This document shows positions 1 through 11,400 of a stretch of DNA of 52,037 bases, in pieces. The stretch comes from Lachnospiraceae bacterium. Its GTDB lineage: Bacteria; Bacillota; Clostridia; Lachnospirales; Lachnospiraceae. The stretch spans positions 1 to 52,037 of the forward strand of contig JAILQS010000183.1 of NCBI GenBank assembly GCA_024698865.1, read 5' to 3'. Position 1 is the first letter of the stretch; the number at the start of each line of letters is the position of its first letter. Made by a program: the position numbers and the translations under genes. Below the pieces are notes generated by a model. That model made no database searches. It was not told the DNA's origin and saw only the letters and a list, made by a program, of their open reading frames with translations.

Positions 1-102
1 CGGTAGTCTGTCCTGTACTCACAGAACGGATATAATCATACCATTAATTACGTTGCAAGTCAACTGTTTTTATAAAATATTTTTCCATTTCATTGACCTA
101 TA
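1..102. other. window edge, no gene seen
   Basis: AT-rich sequence downstream of the first minus-strand gene. I see no open frame with a ribosome binding site and no convincing hairpin with a T-run, so no terminator is called. Confidence 0.5.
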
Positions 103-747
103 CTAATTGAGCTTATCCTCCAAATATTGTTCTGCCTGATCTATTTCTCCTTCTTCTGATTCAATTATCTGACGTGCTTCCTCTATCTCAGTTTTCTCTA
201 AATCATAGTCAATTAATGTATCATTTAGCACTATTGTTCCATTAGTGTCGCCCGATTCTGAGATTTTTTCAGCAATTACTTCTCCAAAAACTCCATATTT
301 TTGAATTTCCTCTATTTTGTTTTTGTCTGACTTTAGTATCCTGTCAATCTCATCGGGCATTGTTTCAATCATTGTGTTCCATTTGGACCAAAACTCATCT
401 GCAGTTTCCCAATCTTCTCCATATAGCTCTGATATATTTACATCCGTGATATCTTGTACAGCTAGCGCCGCTATGTAACCATCCAGTGATGCCTCTTCTT
501 TTTCTATTATATCATCCTCTAAAACGTTTACTGCATCCATACCTATGTTGACAATATCCTCATAATACTCGTTATCAATATAATCGTATGGATTAGAGCT
601 TAATAAGACTTCTGGATTCTTCGCCAGTATTCCATCCATGTCCGTTCTTATTTGTGCCTCTACAGTTTCGAACCTATTAGTGATTAAAACCACGATTACT
701 AGAAAACATGCCACTCCTATAAATCCCATCAAACTCTTTTTATACAT
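103..747 (-). CDS. small membrane-anchored extracytoplasmic protein of unknown function
   Basis: About 214 residues. I chose the ATG at 747 over the upstream frame start at 771 because AGGAG sits about 7 bases before 747 and nothing suitable precedes 771. The N-terminus is basic (MYKKS) followed by one hydrophobic segment at about residues 6-22 (FIGVACFLVIVVLI), then a long hydrophilic, acidic, helix-rich part, so a signal anchor with an outside domain is likely. I do not recognise the family. The gene starts about 50 bp after the subtilase stop with no terminator between them, so the two are probably co-transcribed. A role as partner, substrate or inhibitor of the protease is possible but is only inferred from position. 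Confidence 0.65.
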   Translation of the reverse strand: MYKKSLMGFIGVACFLVIVVLITNRFETVEAQIRTDMDGILAKNPEVLLSSNPYDYIDNEYYEDIVNIGMDAVNVLEDDIIEKEEASLDGYIAALAVQDITDVNISELYGEDWETADEFWSKWNTMIETMPDEIDRILKSDKNKIEEIQKYGVFGEVIAEKISESGDTNGTIVLNDTLIDYDLEKTEIEEARQIIESEEGEIDQAEQYLEDKLN

Positions 748-796
748 AAGTTTTCTCCTATAAGAATGCATTTATTGAGTCATCAAAACCTATCGA

Positions 797-3700
797 CTAC
801 TTCCCTACTTTACCGGAAAAACCTGCCTTTTTGAATAACTTCTTATAAGCCTTCAGTTTCTTCTTCGGCACTTTAATCACCAGTTCCTTATTGGCTTTCT
901 TAAATGCGCCTTTTCCGACACTCTTAAGCTTTGTGGTTTTAACGGTAACTGTCTTTAATGCACCACATCCGGCAAATGCGTTCTTTCCAATCGTGGCAAC
1001 ATACTTTGAAATCGTAACTTTCTTTAATTTCTTACTTCCTTTGAATGCATTTGCTGCGATTGCGGTTACTTTGTATTTGTATTTGCCAATCTTCACGGTA
1101 GACGGAATATTTGCTTTCGTTCCCTTTTTCTTATTCTTATAAGAAACAAGAGTAACTGTTCTTTTCTTTCCGTCTGCTTTTGTGATTTTGTAGGTAAGTC
1201 CTTTTGCAGTTTTCTTCTTGCCAATCAACGGATTACGGTCATAAATTGTTTTGTACTTAACAGATACCGTAACGTTAGCTCCCTGTGCAAAATTGCGGTA
1301 TGCATAGGTTGCCACTCCTTTGCTGTTTGCTCGGATAGTTTTACCATTAACTGTCATGGAAAGAACCTTAACTTCTTTTTCCAGACCAGGCTGCGGTTTT
1401 GCTGTAAGCGTAATCATATCTCCAGGCAGGTATCCACCGGTTCCGTCAACCGTAATCCACTCCTGTTTTGTCGTGCATACAACATTCGTCATTGCATTTC
1501 CAACCGAAACTGCATATACCCATCCAAGAGATTCGCCAAGTGTCATTTCTTCGTCGTCCCAATCGTCTTCATCGTCCCAATCATCTTCGTCATCCTCACG
1601 ATTGGCATGAACAGACGCCTTCTTTACGCGCCAGTCTTCGTCTTCCTCATCCTCGTCACTTAATTTAGACTCAGCTAACGCTACTACATATAATTTGTCC
1701 TTCCAGGTAGTGGCAAAGTAACCGTCACCTTCCATCTTAGTGTTATTGACAGAAAACTTCGTTCCGGCATAACGATCGGTACCCACGCTGTATACAAAGG
1801 TGTCTCCCAGTCCTTCTACATTTATACCGGTATAAATAAGACCACCCTTGATTACACCTATGTTACCGTCAAATATTTTATAGGTTTTCTTTTCTTTCTT
1901 ATCGGTTTCCATCTCGTACTCTTCCGGATTTTTAACGACTCCCGCCGTAACGGCTGATACCTTCCATGCGTTGTTTTTCAAAATCATGTTCTTAGGTAAT
2001 TGGTCGCTTCCGTCCGTACCTAATGTTACGACCATCTCTGTTCCGGTCTGAATTGCCCTACCAAATGCTCTTGGTTGTGGCATTTTACCATAAGGCTTAA
2101 ATCCTTTTGTCTTGGAATCATAGCGGTAAATCTGATTAGAAACAGAGCCGTCTACCAGACTCACACCACCCATCAGGTTAAGTGTTCCGTTATATGAACC
2201 AAGAATCATTCCTTCATAGTCTTCAAGCGCATCCGGTAATTTGCAAAGTATTTTCCAACCGGCTTTTCTGGTATAGTAAGCAAGAAAACTCTCTTTTGCA
2301 TAGTACAAATCTAACGTAACTACCCGGTAAATCACATGGCTTGCCACAACAGTATTTGTGCTTCCATATAAGCTGTAATCACCAACGTTTTTATAATCTT
2401 CGCCAAGCAGTTCCGTGCTGAAGCCGCCATTATAGTCATCTGAGAATAACAGGGCATTGACTTTCTTTTTATTTTTGTCCAGCATCTGTTCATAATCTGC
2501 TCTATATACTTTTCCGGATTCATCTACATAACAAAGATTATCTCCGTCAGAAATCAGGTCTCCCTCGTCAAATCCAAATGTAAGGAAATTGTTTACTTCA
2601 GAAAAAGCATTTCCGTTTGCAACGAAGCATTCCATTTCTTTCTCATATCCGTTTTTGGATATTTTTACACTGATTGTTTTGTTTTCATAACTCTTTGCGT
2701 CTACAGAGAGTTTTTTCTTGTCTTTATCCAGGCTGGCAGTTGCGTTGGTATCGTTCAATGTAACGCTTGCTCCCTCCAGATAATTTCCTTCAATCTCCAG
2801 TTTTTTGGAGGTTGTGTTGTAATGTATTTTATCTACGGAAACGTACGGATCTTTCGCTTTTGACAAATCCAACACACCACTTGTAGCTACTTTATCTTTC
2901 AACTGTTCTACTTTTCGTGTACTTCCTAAAATTCTTGCTTTTCTTTCCAAAGCAGTTTCTTTCGGATATGCATCTGCCATAGATGCTACAGCAGCAGTAA
3001 CATACGGAGTTGCCATACTGGTTCCGTCATAGAAATCATATTTTCCAAAATCTTCTTCCTTTGCATTGGCTCCACTAACCGCAAAGTTGTCTATACATAC
3101 GGAAAAATCTCCATCTACGCGGATTTGAACAGCCAGCTTATAAACTCTCCTTGACTCTTTATTCTTTTTTGCCAAACTCTTGAAATAAAAAGCATCCCAA
3201 TAAGAGCCATCTTCAAAATATGTATAGTCTGTATAGTCGTCTTCTTTATCATTATTTGTATCTGACCATGCGGCTTCACCGATGTATATAAATCCGCCTC
3301 CGCCGTAGTACCATGGATCTTCGCCTTTTTTTGCTTCATCGTCTATACATTTTGAACTCGTGCGAAGTCTTAATCCAACACAGGTATCTGTCGTACTTAC
3401 CGGTACGGTAAACGGAATATCCAGATAATACACTTCACCTGCTGTTGCACCCTTAATCGACCATTCCAGCGCTTTACCATTCACATCTCCGAAATTTTCT
3501 TTATCCGTAACGGCAACTGTCGTCGTTGCCTCTCCGACTTCACCGAATACACCATCCTCTCGTTCACGAACCGGCAAATCATAATTGTCACCGTTAAAAT
3601 CTTCATAGGTAGAAAGCAACGGACTGTTTTTCCCATAAAGTGACGGTTCAAAATTATCATAGCTTACAGTCGACAGAACACTGACTCCCGGAGCTGCAAG

Positions 3701-4873
3701 GTCTACAGATGTCTTACCATAGTTAGAGAAACCCGCTACTCCATCCTTTTCGTTAGAAGCAGCTACCGTCACCATATAATCACTATCTGTACAAATTGGA
3801 CTATAGTATTTGCCTTCAGTGTCCATATCTTCGCCGTCATTGCCGGCCGCACATACAGAGAGCGCTCCCTTTTTACCGACAAGATCAATCAACTCTCCAA
3901 GGATTTCGGTATCTTCATCCTCTGCATATCCTCCCCAGGAATTGTTGATTGCAACAACGTTCGTTCCAAGTTTCATCGCTTTGTAAATGTAATTGTATGC
4001 ACCCACTGCCTCCATCTCATAAGCGCCGCCATAACTGTCCAGTATTTTAAGTGCCATAATCTTTACATTCTCACTCTGATTTGCTCCGCTGATACCTTTT
4101 CCGTTCTCTGCGTTTGCCTTCATAATTCCGGCAACGTGGCTACCATGTCCGTTATCATCCATAGGATCATCGGTCAAATAAGCAAAATTATATCCATGCT
4201 TACCTGCAAGTGTTCTAGGGCTATATGGATTCTCCCACATAATTCCCTGTAAATCTTCATGCGTATAATCCACACCGGTATCTACAATTGCTATAACCTT
4301 TTCGCCTTCTGTCGTCTCAGTCAGGTCTTGCGGATTAATATCAGAACCAACCGTTCCTTTATTCTGACCCGTATTATCTATTGCCCACTGATACTGTTTA
4401 TAAGGATCTGTATCCAGTGCATGAATTTTGTAGTTTGGCTCAGCACAAATAACATCACTGCGCTTTTCCAACTGTTTAATCAGTTCTTTCGTTGTGTATT
4501 TGGTGGACGTAACCAAAGAAACGCTTAAATCATCACTTCGGTTAAGCGCACTTTTCTTATTTTTGGTAATAATTGAAGAAGTTGCTTCAGGTTCTACATC
4601 ACTGAATTCATACGTCTTTTCAATTCGCATATCACCGCCGGAATACTTATTGCCAAAGCTCTGAATCGAGCTTGACGCACTCTTGAACATAACAATTGCC
4701 TGTCCCTCTGCGTACTCCGCCTTCTGTTTCTTCTCCGTCTTCTTACCGGAAAGTACTTCCTGCAGACTTTCCTTTACATCTGACTGCGCTGCTTCTCCCT
4801 TTGCCGGTACGCTTGTAGCAAGCATGGTTACCGCAAGAGAAAGCGCCATCCATTGTCTCCACTGTCTCTTCAT
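797..4873 (-). CDS. exported subtilisin-like (S8) serine protease with basic BspA-type C-terminus
   Basis: 1358 residues. Signal peptide at about 1-29 (MKRQWRQWMALSLAVTMLAT). An I9-like propeptide spans about 52-152. The S8 domain has Asp198 in VDTG, His243 in NGHGSHVAGI, oxyanion Asn345 in AAGND and Ser619 in DGTSMATP. Between the conserved Ala-Pro-Gly-Val near 395 and the serine motif lies an insert of about 200 residues with beta-sandwich character. After the catalytic part come a TIG/IPT-like domain (about 675-755), a kelch-like beta-propeller stretch (about 780-1060), an extremely acidic Trp-containing segment (about 1071-1110), an Ig-like repeat, and a lysine-rich LRR_5/BspA-like end (about 1216-1358). 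Start ATG has GAGGAG 7 bases upstream. It likely acts outside the cell or in the wall on proteins; the substrate is unknown. All catalytic residues are present, so activity is expected. Confidence 0.93.
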   Translation of the reverse strand: MKRQWRQWMALSLAVTMLATSVPAKGEAAQSDVKESLQEVLSGKKTEKKQKAEYAEGQAIVMFKSASSSIQSFGNKYSGGDMRIEKTYEFSDVEPEATSSIITKNKKSALNRSDDLSVSLVTSTKYTTKELIKQLEKRSDVICAEPNYKIHALDTDPYKQYQWAIDNTGQNKGTVGSDINPQDLTETTEGEKVIAIVDTGVDYTHEDLQGIMWENPYSPRTLAGKHGYNFAYLTDDPMDDNGHGSHVAGIMKANAENGKGISGANQSENVKIMALKILDSYGGAYEMEAVGAYNYIYKAMKLGTNVVAINNSWGGYAEDEDTEILGELIDLVGKKGALSVCAAGNDGEDMDTEGKYYSPICTDSDYMVTVAASNEKDGVAGFSNYGKTSVDLAAPGVSVLSTVSYDNFEPSLYGKNSPLLSTYEDFNGDNYDLPVREREDGVFGEVGEATTTVAVTDKENFGDVNGKALEWSIKGATAGEVYYLDIPFTVPVSTTDTCVGLRLRTSSKCIDDEAKKGEDPWYYGGGGFIYIGEAAWSDTNNDKEDDYTDYTYFEDGSYWDAFYFKSLAKKNKESRRVYKLAVQIRVDGDFSVCIDNFAVSGANAKEEDFGKYDFYDGTSMATPYVTAAVASMADAYPKETALERKARILGSTRKVEQLKDKVATSGVLDLSKAKDPYVSVDKIHYNTTSKKLEIEGNYLEGASVTLNDTNATASLDKDKKKLSVDAKSYENKTISVKISKNGYEKEMECFVANGNAFSEVNNFLTFGFDEGDLISDGDNLCYVDESGKVYRADYEQMLDKNKKKVNALLFSDDYNGGFSTELLGEDYKNVGDYSLYGSTNTVVASHVIYRVVTLDLYYAKESFLAYYTRKAGWKILCKLPDALEDYEGMILGSYNGTLNLMGGVSLVDGSVSNQIYRYDSKTKGFKPYGKMPQPRAFGRAIQTGTEMVVTLGTDGSDQLPKNMILKNNAWKVSAVTAGVVKNPEEYEMETDKKEKKTYKIFDGNIGVIKGGLIYTGINVEGLGDTFVYSVGTDRYAGTKFSVNNTKMEGDGYFATTWKDKLYVVALAESKLSDEDEEDEDWRVKKASVHANREDDEDDWDDEDDWDDEEMTLGESLGWVYAVSVGNAMTNVVCTTKQEWITVDGTGGYLPGDMITLTAKPQPGLEKEVKVLSMTVNGKTIRANSKGVATYAYRNFAQGANVTVSVKYKTIYDRNPLIGKKKTAKGLTYKITKADGKKRTVTLVSYKNKKKGTKANIPSTVKIGKYKYKVTAIAANAFKGSKKLKKVTISKYVATIGKNAFAGCGALKTVTVKTTKLKSVGKGAFKKANKELVIKVPKKKLKAYKKLFKKAGFSGKVGK

Positions 4874-4910
4874 CCTTAACTCCTCTTATCTTTTTTGTAG
4901 TATTCTTTTA

Positions 4911-4928
4911 AGACTCTCTCCAGAGTCT
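4911..4928 (-). promoter_or_regulatory. inverted repeat in the subtilase leader
   Basis: AGACTC and GAGTCT separated by six bases lie about 40 bp before the subtilase start, after a TATAAT-like hexamer at 4934-4939 on the minus strand. It may be a leader hairpin or an operator. No good -35 hexamer is visible at 17 bp, so the promoter assignment is weak. Confidence 0.3.
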
Positions 4929-4938
4929 GCAAAATTAT

Positions 4939-4966
4939 AAGTCATAGCCGCTAACGACTATGACTT
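4939..4966 (-). terminator. hairpin after the 111-aa gene (weak terminator or operator)
   Basis: Perfect 9-bp arms AAGTCATAG and CTATGACTT with a 10-base loop lie between the 111-aa membrane protein gene and the subtilase. On the minus strand it is followed only by ATAATTTTG, a poor T-run. It directly abuts the TATAAT-like hexamer upstream of the subtilase, so it may be an operator instead. Its core TCATAGTCG recurs in the hairpin at 5348-5388. Confidence 0.4.
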
Positions 4967-4984
4967 GTAAGATACGTAACCTGG

Positions 4985-5320
4985 TTATTGATTTTTCTTT
5001 CTTTTTACAAAGATAAAAACGATTGAACCAAACGACACTACCCAGAGTGCAATGTCTACAATCTGCATGATTCTACTTGGAATCAGTTCACTTCCAATTC
5101 CCAGTCCCACCTCAAGCGCAACCAATGCTACTATCATACACATTGTAATTATATTACATTTTTGTCCCTTTATCAACGTATAAATCAACAAAATTTGAAA
5201 TATTCCTAACGCAATTAAGTCATAAATTACTTTTCCGGTCGTCATTCCCATTAACTCTATAAACATACAAGCGAGTACTGCCCCGGTAAATATCGGGCCC
5301 TGTTTCTTAATTTCATCCAT
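4985..5320 (-). CDS. small integral membrane protein, unknown function
   Basis: 111 residues with four likely membrane segments (about 10-26, 32-50, 55-73 and 86-104) and a short basic C-terminus (VKRKKNQ). AAGGAG lies about 12 bases upstream of the ATG, somewhat far but the best site available. I recognise no family motif. It stands alone between the giant repeat-protein gene and the subtilase, flanked on both sides by related hairpins, so it is probably its own transcription unit or a read-through product of the giant gene. A membrane location is the only supported statement. Confidence 0.7.
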   Translation of the reverse strand: MDEIKKQGPIFTGAVLACMFIELMGMTTGKVIYDLIALGIFQILLIYTLIKGQKCNIITMCMIVALVALEVGLGIGSELIPSRIMQIVDIALWVVSFGSIVFIFVKRKKNQ

Positions 5321-5347
5321 TTTTTACCTAGTCTCCTTTACAAATTA

Positions 5348-5388
5348 CCCCTCATAGTCAATCACTATTTGCTTTCGACTATGAGGGG
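5348..5388 (-). terminator. 12-bp stem hairpin after the giant gene
   Basis: Arms CCCCTCATAGTC and GACTATGAGGGG with a 17-base loop, placed about 20 bp beyond the stop of the giant gene. The best T-run (TTCTTTTTTC) is on the plus-strand side. On the minus strand the stem is followed by TAATTTG, so termination of the giant mRNA would be weak. Confidence 0.55.
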
Positions 5389-5406
5389 TTCTTTTTTCGT
5401 CAAGTT

Positions 5407-8400
5407 TTATTTTACTCTGACTTTCACCTTTTTGTACAAACCATTCTGCGTGTAAACGTAAATTGTACACGTACCCTTCTTACGAGCGGTAAGTTTACCC
5501 TTCTTGTTTACTTTTGCAATTTTTTCATTTGTAGATTCGTATCTGAATATTGCAATATGCTGATGTACTTTTTTGCCCTTTGGACAACTGTATTTTGGTT
5601 TGAATTTGAACTTCTTACCTTTCTTAAGCGTAAGTTTCTTCTTCACTGACTTAATCTTTGTCGGATTAGCCTTTTTCTTACTTCTTGTACAAGCATGTGC
5701 AGATTTACTTGATGCAATGATTCTCTTTTCGCCATAAATGTTCTTGTATGCAAACACAATGTATTTATAATACTTATTCGCTTTCAGCTTCTTCACTTTC
5801 AGCTTCGTCTTTTTGTTCGTATTAATTGTTGTTACATACTTCATTTTCTTACCGCAAGCGGATCCGTAAATGATATATCCGTCTGCTTTCTTGTATCTGG
5901 TCCATTTGAGTACCAAAGCTTTTTTCTTTTCAATTGCACGAAGTCTTAAGAGTCGGAATGTTGAATTCTTAGGATCTCCTTTGTCTGTGTTCAAAGAAGT
6001 AATCATCTTATCTACTTCTCCCAGTGACAATGTGCCGCGTTTTGCAGCTGCAATCTTAGCTTCTTCTTCTTTCTTTCTCTGTCTCTCCGCAGCAAGTTCG
6101 TCTGCTATGCTGTAGTTAAGAGCAAGTGGAGTACATTTTTTCGTGTATAAGTATAATTCGTCATCTTCCAAATAGAAGCCTTCTTCGTCCGGAAGTTCTC
6201 CGTCTGCAATCGCATCTTCGTCAAGCATTGCTACCGGAACAACTGCACCGTCTTCATAACGGTTCAATGTATAATCTTTTCGTCCGATTGCTTCTGCCGG
6301 AAGACTCATTTTTACGAGGACATAACCATCCATATCCGTTACTTCCGTAATCTCAGGTTCGCCATCTACCGGCTGTTTAATAAATTCACCCTTTAAGTTG
6401 CTTAAAACAACTGCTTTGGATTCTTTACTTGTCGCCGCATCACTTAATTTCTTCTTGATTGATGCATCTGCAAGATTTTCACTTGTAATTCTAAACTCGA
6501 TGTTACCACCGTTTCGAACAAGTTCTTTCATCTCTTCCGTATAAGTTGGAGTATCAAAAATGTGATCCATTCCTTCTACATCAATTGCAGGGCCACCCTC
6601 AGTTTTTACTGATGTGGTTTCATTACCGTTTTGCTCTGTCTTAGTAATCAGGAATTCTTTTGCTGCTCCTTCTATTCCAAAGTAAGTATCTCCTTCATCG
6701 ATTACAGCTTTTACGTAGTAACGACCAATCTGTGTTGGAATTGTAGATGTATATTCTCCATCTTCCGCCTCGCTGTATAAGTAGGTAACGTTACCATACT
6801 TTCCTGTTGCACTCGGATTTGGATTTGTTCCAAAGCCGACGTCTGATACGGTAAGACTATCTACAAAATCATTGGTTCTCTTGATAATTGTGTATTCGCC
6901 ATTGATCGTGTGAATATTGTAATTCTCATTTCCGTTGTGGCTAACAATAATCGGATACTGTCCCGGTGCACTTTCTTTCGTAGCTTCTGTTGTAGCTACA
7001 ATGTCAAGCTCATCACCCGCTGCAATTTCGCCGCTGGAAACAACAACCGTAAATTCAGGTACATCATTTCCATATACGTTTTGTACGTTATTTGCCTTGA
7101 GTGCAATGGTACGTTTGGTAATAATAAACTCAAGTTCCTGTGTTTCCGGTGCTTTGTAGTTTTCACCTTCCTCGCAGGTTACAACTGCTTTATATTTACC
7201 GTAGTCTTTTGGTGCTCCGGTAAGTGGTTCCTCTACATCATCATCTAACAATTTGTAGTATCTTACTACCGGTTGTACAGCTCCTTCTTTTCCGTTAGCG
7301 CTGTAAGTAAATACAGGCTCGTTTACAGGTGTTCCGTCGTATACCTTACTGATGTCATCTGCACTGCTGCTGATAGAAATACTTGTTGCAGCTTTCTCGA
7401 TTGTAAGTGTTGCAGTTGTCTGTGCTGCGTTGTAATAATCTGTCTCTGCTGCTACTACTGTAATATCGTAAGTTCCAGGTGCAGTTAATCCCGTAATGGT
7501 TTCATCTGCAAGTTTGTAAGAAACAGCACCTGTATTTTCATCGCTATCGGTAACTGAGCCTTTTGCAGTTCCCACTACACAGTGTTCTTCTCCGTCATAT
7601 TCAACGATTACATCGTCCGCACTGATAATCTGGGTTCCTTTTTCTACTGTGTAAACTGCGTTGTTTACTGTTACATTGTAGTTATCATCTTCTGTGTAAC
7701 TGATTGTGATGTCGTAGTTGTCAGGAGCACTTTCTATTGTTGCGTCTGTAGTTGCAACCGGCTGCAGGCTTTCTTCGCCTACCATTCCGTCGCCACCTAC
7801 GGTTACCTCAAATTCAGGTACTTCACTAGCATAGGTTCTTACGACATTTTCTGTGTTCAGAGAAACGTCTCTCTTTGCAATCGAAAATGCTACTGTCTGT
7901 TCTTCTACAGCCTTGAAATTATCTCCTGCTACTGCACTGATTACTGCCTTATATTCTCCGGCATTCTTTGGCGCGCCGTCCAGAAGAACATCTTCGCTGC
8001 CTTCCACAACTTTATAGTATTTTGTAACTACTGTTCCTGCGCCTGGTTTATCGTTTGCACTGTATTCATATTCCGGACTTGCAACGACTTCTCCATCGTA
8101 TTTCTTGGATAAATCGTCACTGTTGCTAAGCAGTTCAATTGTTGCATCTGCTGCAGTAATTGTAATTGTTGCTGATGCTTCTGCTGCATCGTAGAATTCC
8201 GTTGCTGCAGCTTTCACTACTACGTTATATACGCCTGTGTTTGCTGCTCCGCTAAATTCTTGCTCATCCACATAGTAACTTAACTCACCCGTATTTGCAG
8301 AAAGATGATTTTCTTTTCCTTCTACGGTTGCGTTAACCATATGGTTCTCACCGTCATATACGAGTTCCAAATCGTCTACGGAAATGACCTGTTCTGCCTT

Positions 8401-11400
8401 TTCAACGGTGTATGTACCGTCCACGCAAGTTACTTCGTAGTTTGGATTTGCCGCATAACTTACGGTTACTGCATATTCTCCCGGAATGCTTTCGCTTGTT
8501 GCTTCTGTAGATGCTACCGGTGAAAGTGTTTCTTCACCCACCATACTTCCGGTTGTAATCTCTGCATCAAATGCCGGAACTTCGCTACCGTATGGTTTCG
8601 TTTCGCTGGTTGCGGTAATTGTAACCTGTCTCTTAAGGATTGCAAAGTTTATACTCTTTTCCTCCGGCGCATTAAAGTTATCGCCTTCGGTTCCTCTTAC
8701 GACAGCCTTATAATCTCCGGCTGCAACCGGTGCTTCCGGAAGTTCTTCTTCTGCTTCCTCTGTCACTTTGTAATAAGTAACACTTACTTCACCAATTCCT
8801 TCGTTCTCTGCCGCGCTGTAAGTGTACGCAACAGGATCTACCGGCATTCCGTCGTATTCTTTTGTAAGGCTCTCGCTTGTACTGTTGATTGTAATCTCTG
8901 CATTTGCTTTTGTGATTACTAACGTTGCAGTTGTATTCGCTGCATTGTAGTATTCATTTTCTGCTACCTGTATGCTAACTGTGTATGTACCCGGTGCTAC
9001 TACACCTTCCACACTTTGACCATTATACAGATATGTTACCTCTCCGGTGTGATCGCTAAGACCATTCTCGGCACCGGTTACGGTTGCTTCGTAAGCATGA
9101 TTTTGTCCGTCATATGCAATCTCTACATCTTCTGCCGTAATCGTCTGATCTGCTTTCGTGATTGTATAAACTGCCGGTACAATGCTTACATCATAATTGC
9201 TGTTTGCAGTATAATTTACAGTTACCGGATATTCCGCCGGTGCACTTTCGCTTGTTGCTGTAGTGCTTCCTACCGGATTCAGGCTTTCTCCTTCTGCCAT
9301 GCTTCCAGCGGTAATTGCGACTGCAAATTCCGGAATCTCGCTTCCGAACGGCTTACTGTCGCCGTTTACTGTATATTCAATTGCTCTCTTTGTAATTGTA
9401 AAGTTAACCGTCTGGCTTTCCGGTGCAGCATAGTTTGTTCCTGCACTCGCACTTACTACTGCCTTGTATTCTCCGGCATCAACCGGTTTACCTTCGATTG
9501 CCGTTTCCTCTTCGCCATTGATTTTGAAGTAGGAAACATTAACTTCTCCGGCTCCTTCTTCACCGTCTGCACTGTAAACATATTCTATGTCTTCGATTGG
9601 CTGTCCATCATATTCTTTAGACAAACCTTCCGATGTGCTTGTTACGGTAAGGGTTGTAGCTGCCGGTACAATCGTCAGTTCAATTGTCTTTTCTGCCGCT
9701 TTGTAGTAGGTATTTGCTGCTGCCTTAACCTTAATTCTGTAAACACCTGCTACAGTAGCATTTTCAAAGACTTCATCATCTAATTCATAGGTGATATCAC
9801 CTGTGTTTGCAGAAGAGTTGTTCTCTGCTCCGACTACAGATGCTGACAATGCATGTGCTAAGCCGTCATAATCTATCTGCATATCTTCTGCATTAATTAC
9901 CTGATCCGCCTGCGTTACAGTGTAAGTTCCGTTTTCTGTTGTCACGTCATAGTTTGAATTGGCCGTATATCCTACGCTGATTCCATATTCACCCGGTGCA
10001 CTTTCTCTTGTAGCGACTGTTGTTGCTACTGCTCCAAGATCGTCACCTTCCACAATACTTCCGGTTGCAACTTCAATACCAAACTCAGGAATTTCACTTC
10101 CGTAAGCTCTTTCAGCATCTGCCGCTTTCAAGGTTACTGCACGCTTGGTAATTGTAAAGTTTACACTTACCGGTTCCGTTTCACTGTAGCTATCTCCGGC
10201 TTCCGCTTTTACCTCTACTCTATAGTCACCTGCGTCTTTTGGTCTTCCCGGTAATTCTTCTTCCGTATCACCTACTATTTTGTAGTATGTAACAACAACT
10301 TCGCCTGCTCCCGGTTTTCCTTCTGCATTGTAGGTATACTCAGGTTCCTCAACTGGTGTACCGTCATAAATCTTAGAAAGTTCTTCTTCTGTACTTTCCA
10401 TCGTAATTTCTGCATGTCCGGCCACAATTGCAAGCGTTGCGGTTGTCTCAGCAGGCTCATAATAATCTGTTCCTGCAGCTCTTACTGTAATTGTATATCT
10501 TGCAAGAGCAGTTGCTCCCGCAAATGGCTCATCTGCGATGAAGTAGCTCAGTTCACCTGTATGTTCTGTACGTCCATTTTCAGCGCCAGCTACAGTTGCC
10601 GAATAACTATGTGGTTGTCCGTCAAATCTTACTTCTTTATCTTCTGCTGTGATAACCTGTGTTGCTTTGGTGATTGTATACGTTCCAGGTACTGTTGTTA
10701 CAACATAGTTGTCATCCGATGTAAATCCTACCGTTAAGCTGTAGCTGCCCGGTGCGCTTTCTTCGTTGGTTCCTTCTTCTACGGTTGCTACCTGTGCAAG
10801 GCTATCTCCTGCGACAATGCCTTCGCCTCCAACTAAAACTTCAAACTCAGGCAATTCGCTTCCGTATGGTCTACTTACATCTGCTGCTCTTAACTCTACC
10901 GGTCTTTTGTTTATTGTAAATGCAACACTCACCGGTTCTGCGGCAAACATATTATCACTTTCTGCAGCACTGATTACTACTTTGTAGCTTCCTGCATCTT
11001 TTGGTTTATTTTCCAGCTGCGTTTCCGCACCTTCACCATCTACTGCATAATAGGTTACACTTACTTCTCCGGCTTTGTTATATCCTGTACCACTGTAAGT
11101 AAACTCAGGTGTCTCAATCTCTGTTCCATCATAGATTCTGGACATAGACTCTGCAGTACTTGTTACGTCAATATTTGTTGGTGCTTTTGTAATTGTAAGC
11201 GTAGCATTCTCAGTTGCTTCTTCGTAATAATCATTTGCTGCTGCAACTGCAGTTACCTCATATACTCCTACGTCAGAAGCGCCTGTAAATGCTTCCTCAT
11301 TAACATAGTAGCTTAAAGCTCCTGTGTTAACTGCAAGATTGTTATTTGCTCCAAGTACAGTTGCTTCCAATGTATGATTATCGCCATCAAATACAACACT

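Noticed and set aside
7582-9783. long plus-strand frames (for example 176 and 255 codons) opposite the giant gene
   Set aside because: They are Cys/Tyr-rich shadow frames produced by the repetitive coding sequence on the minus strand, with no ribosome binding sites or recognisable domains.
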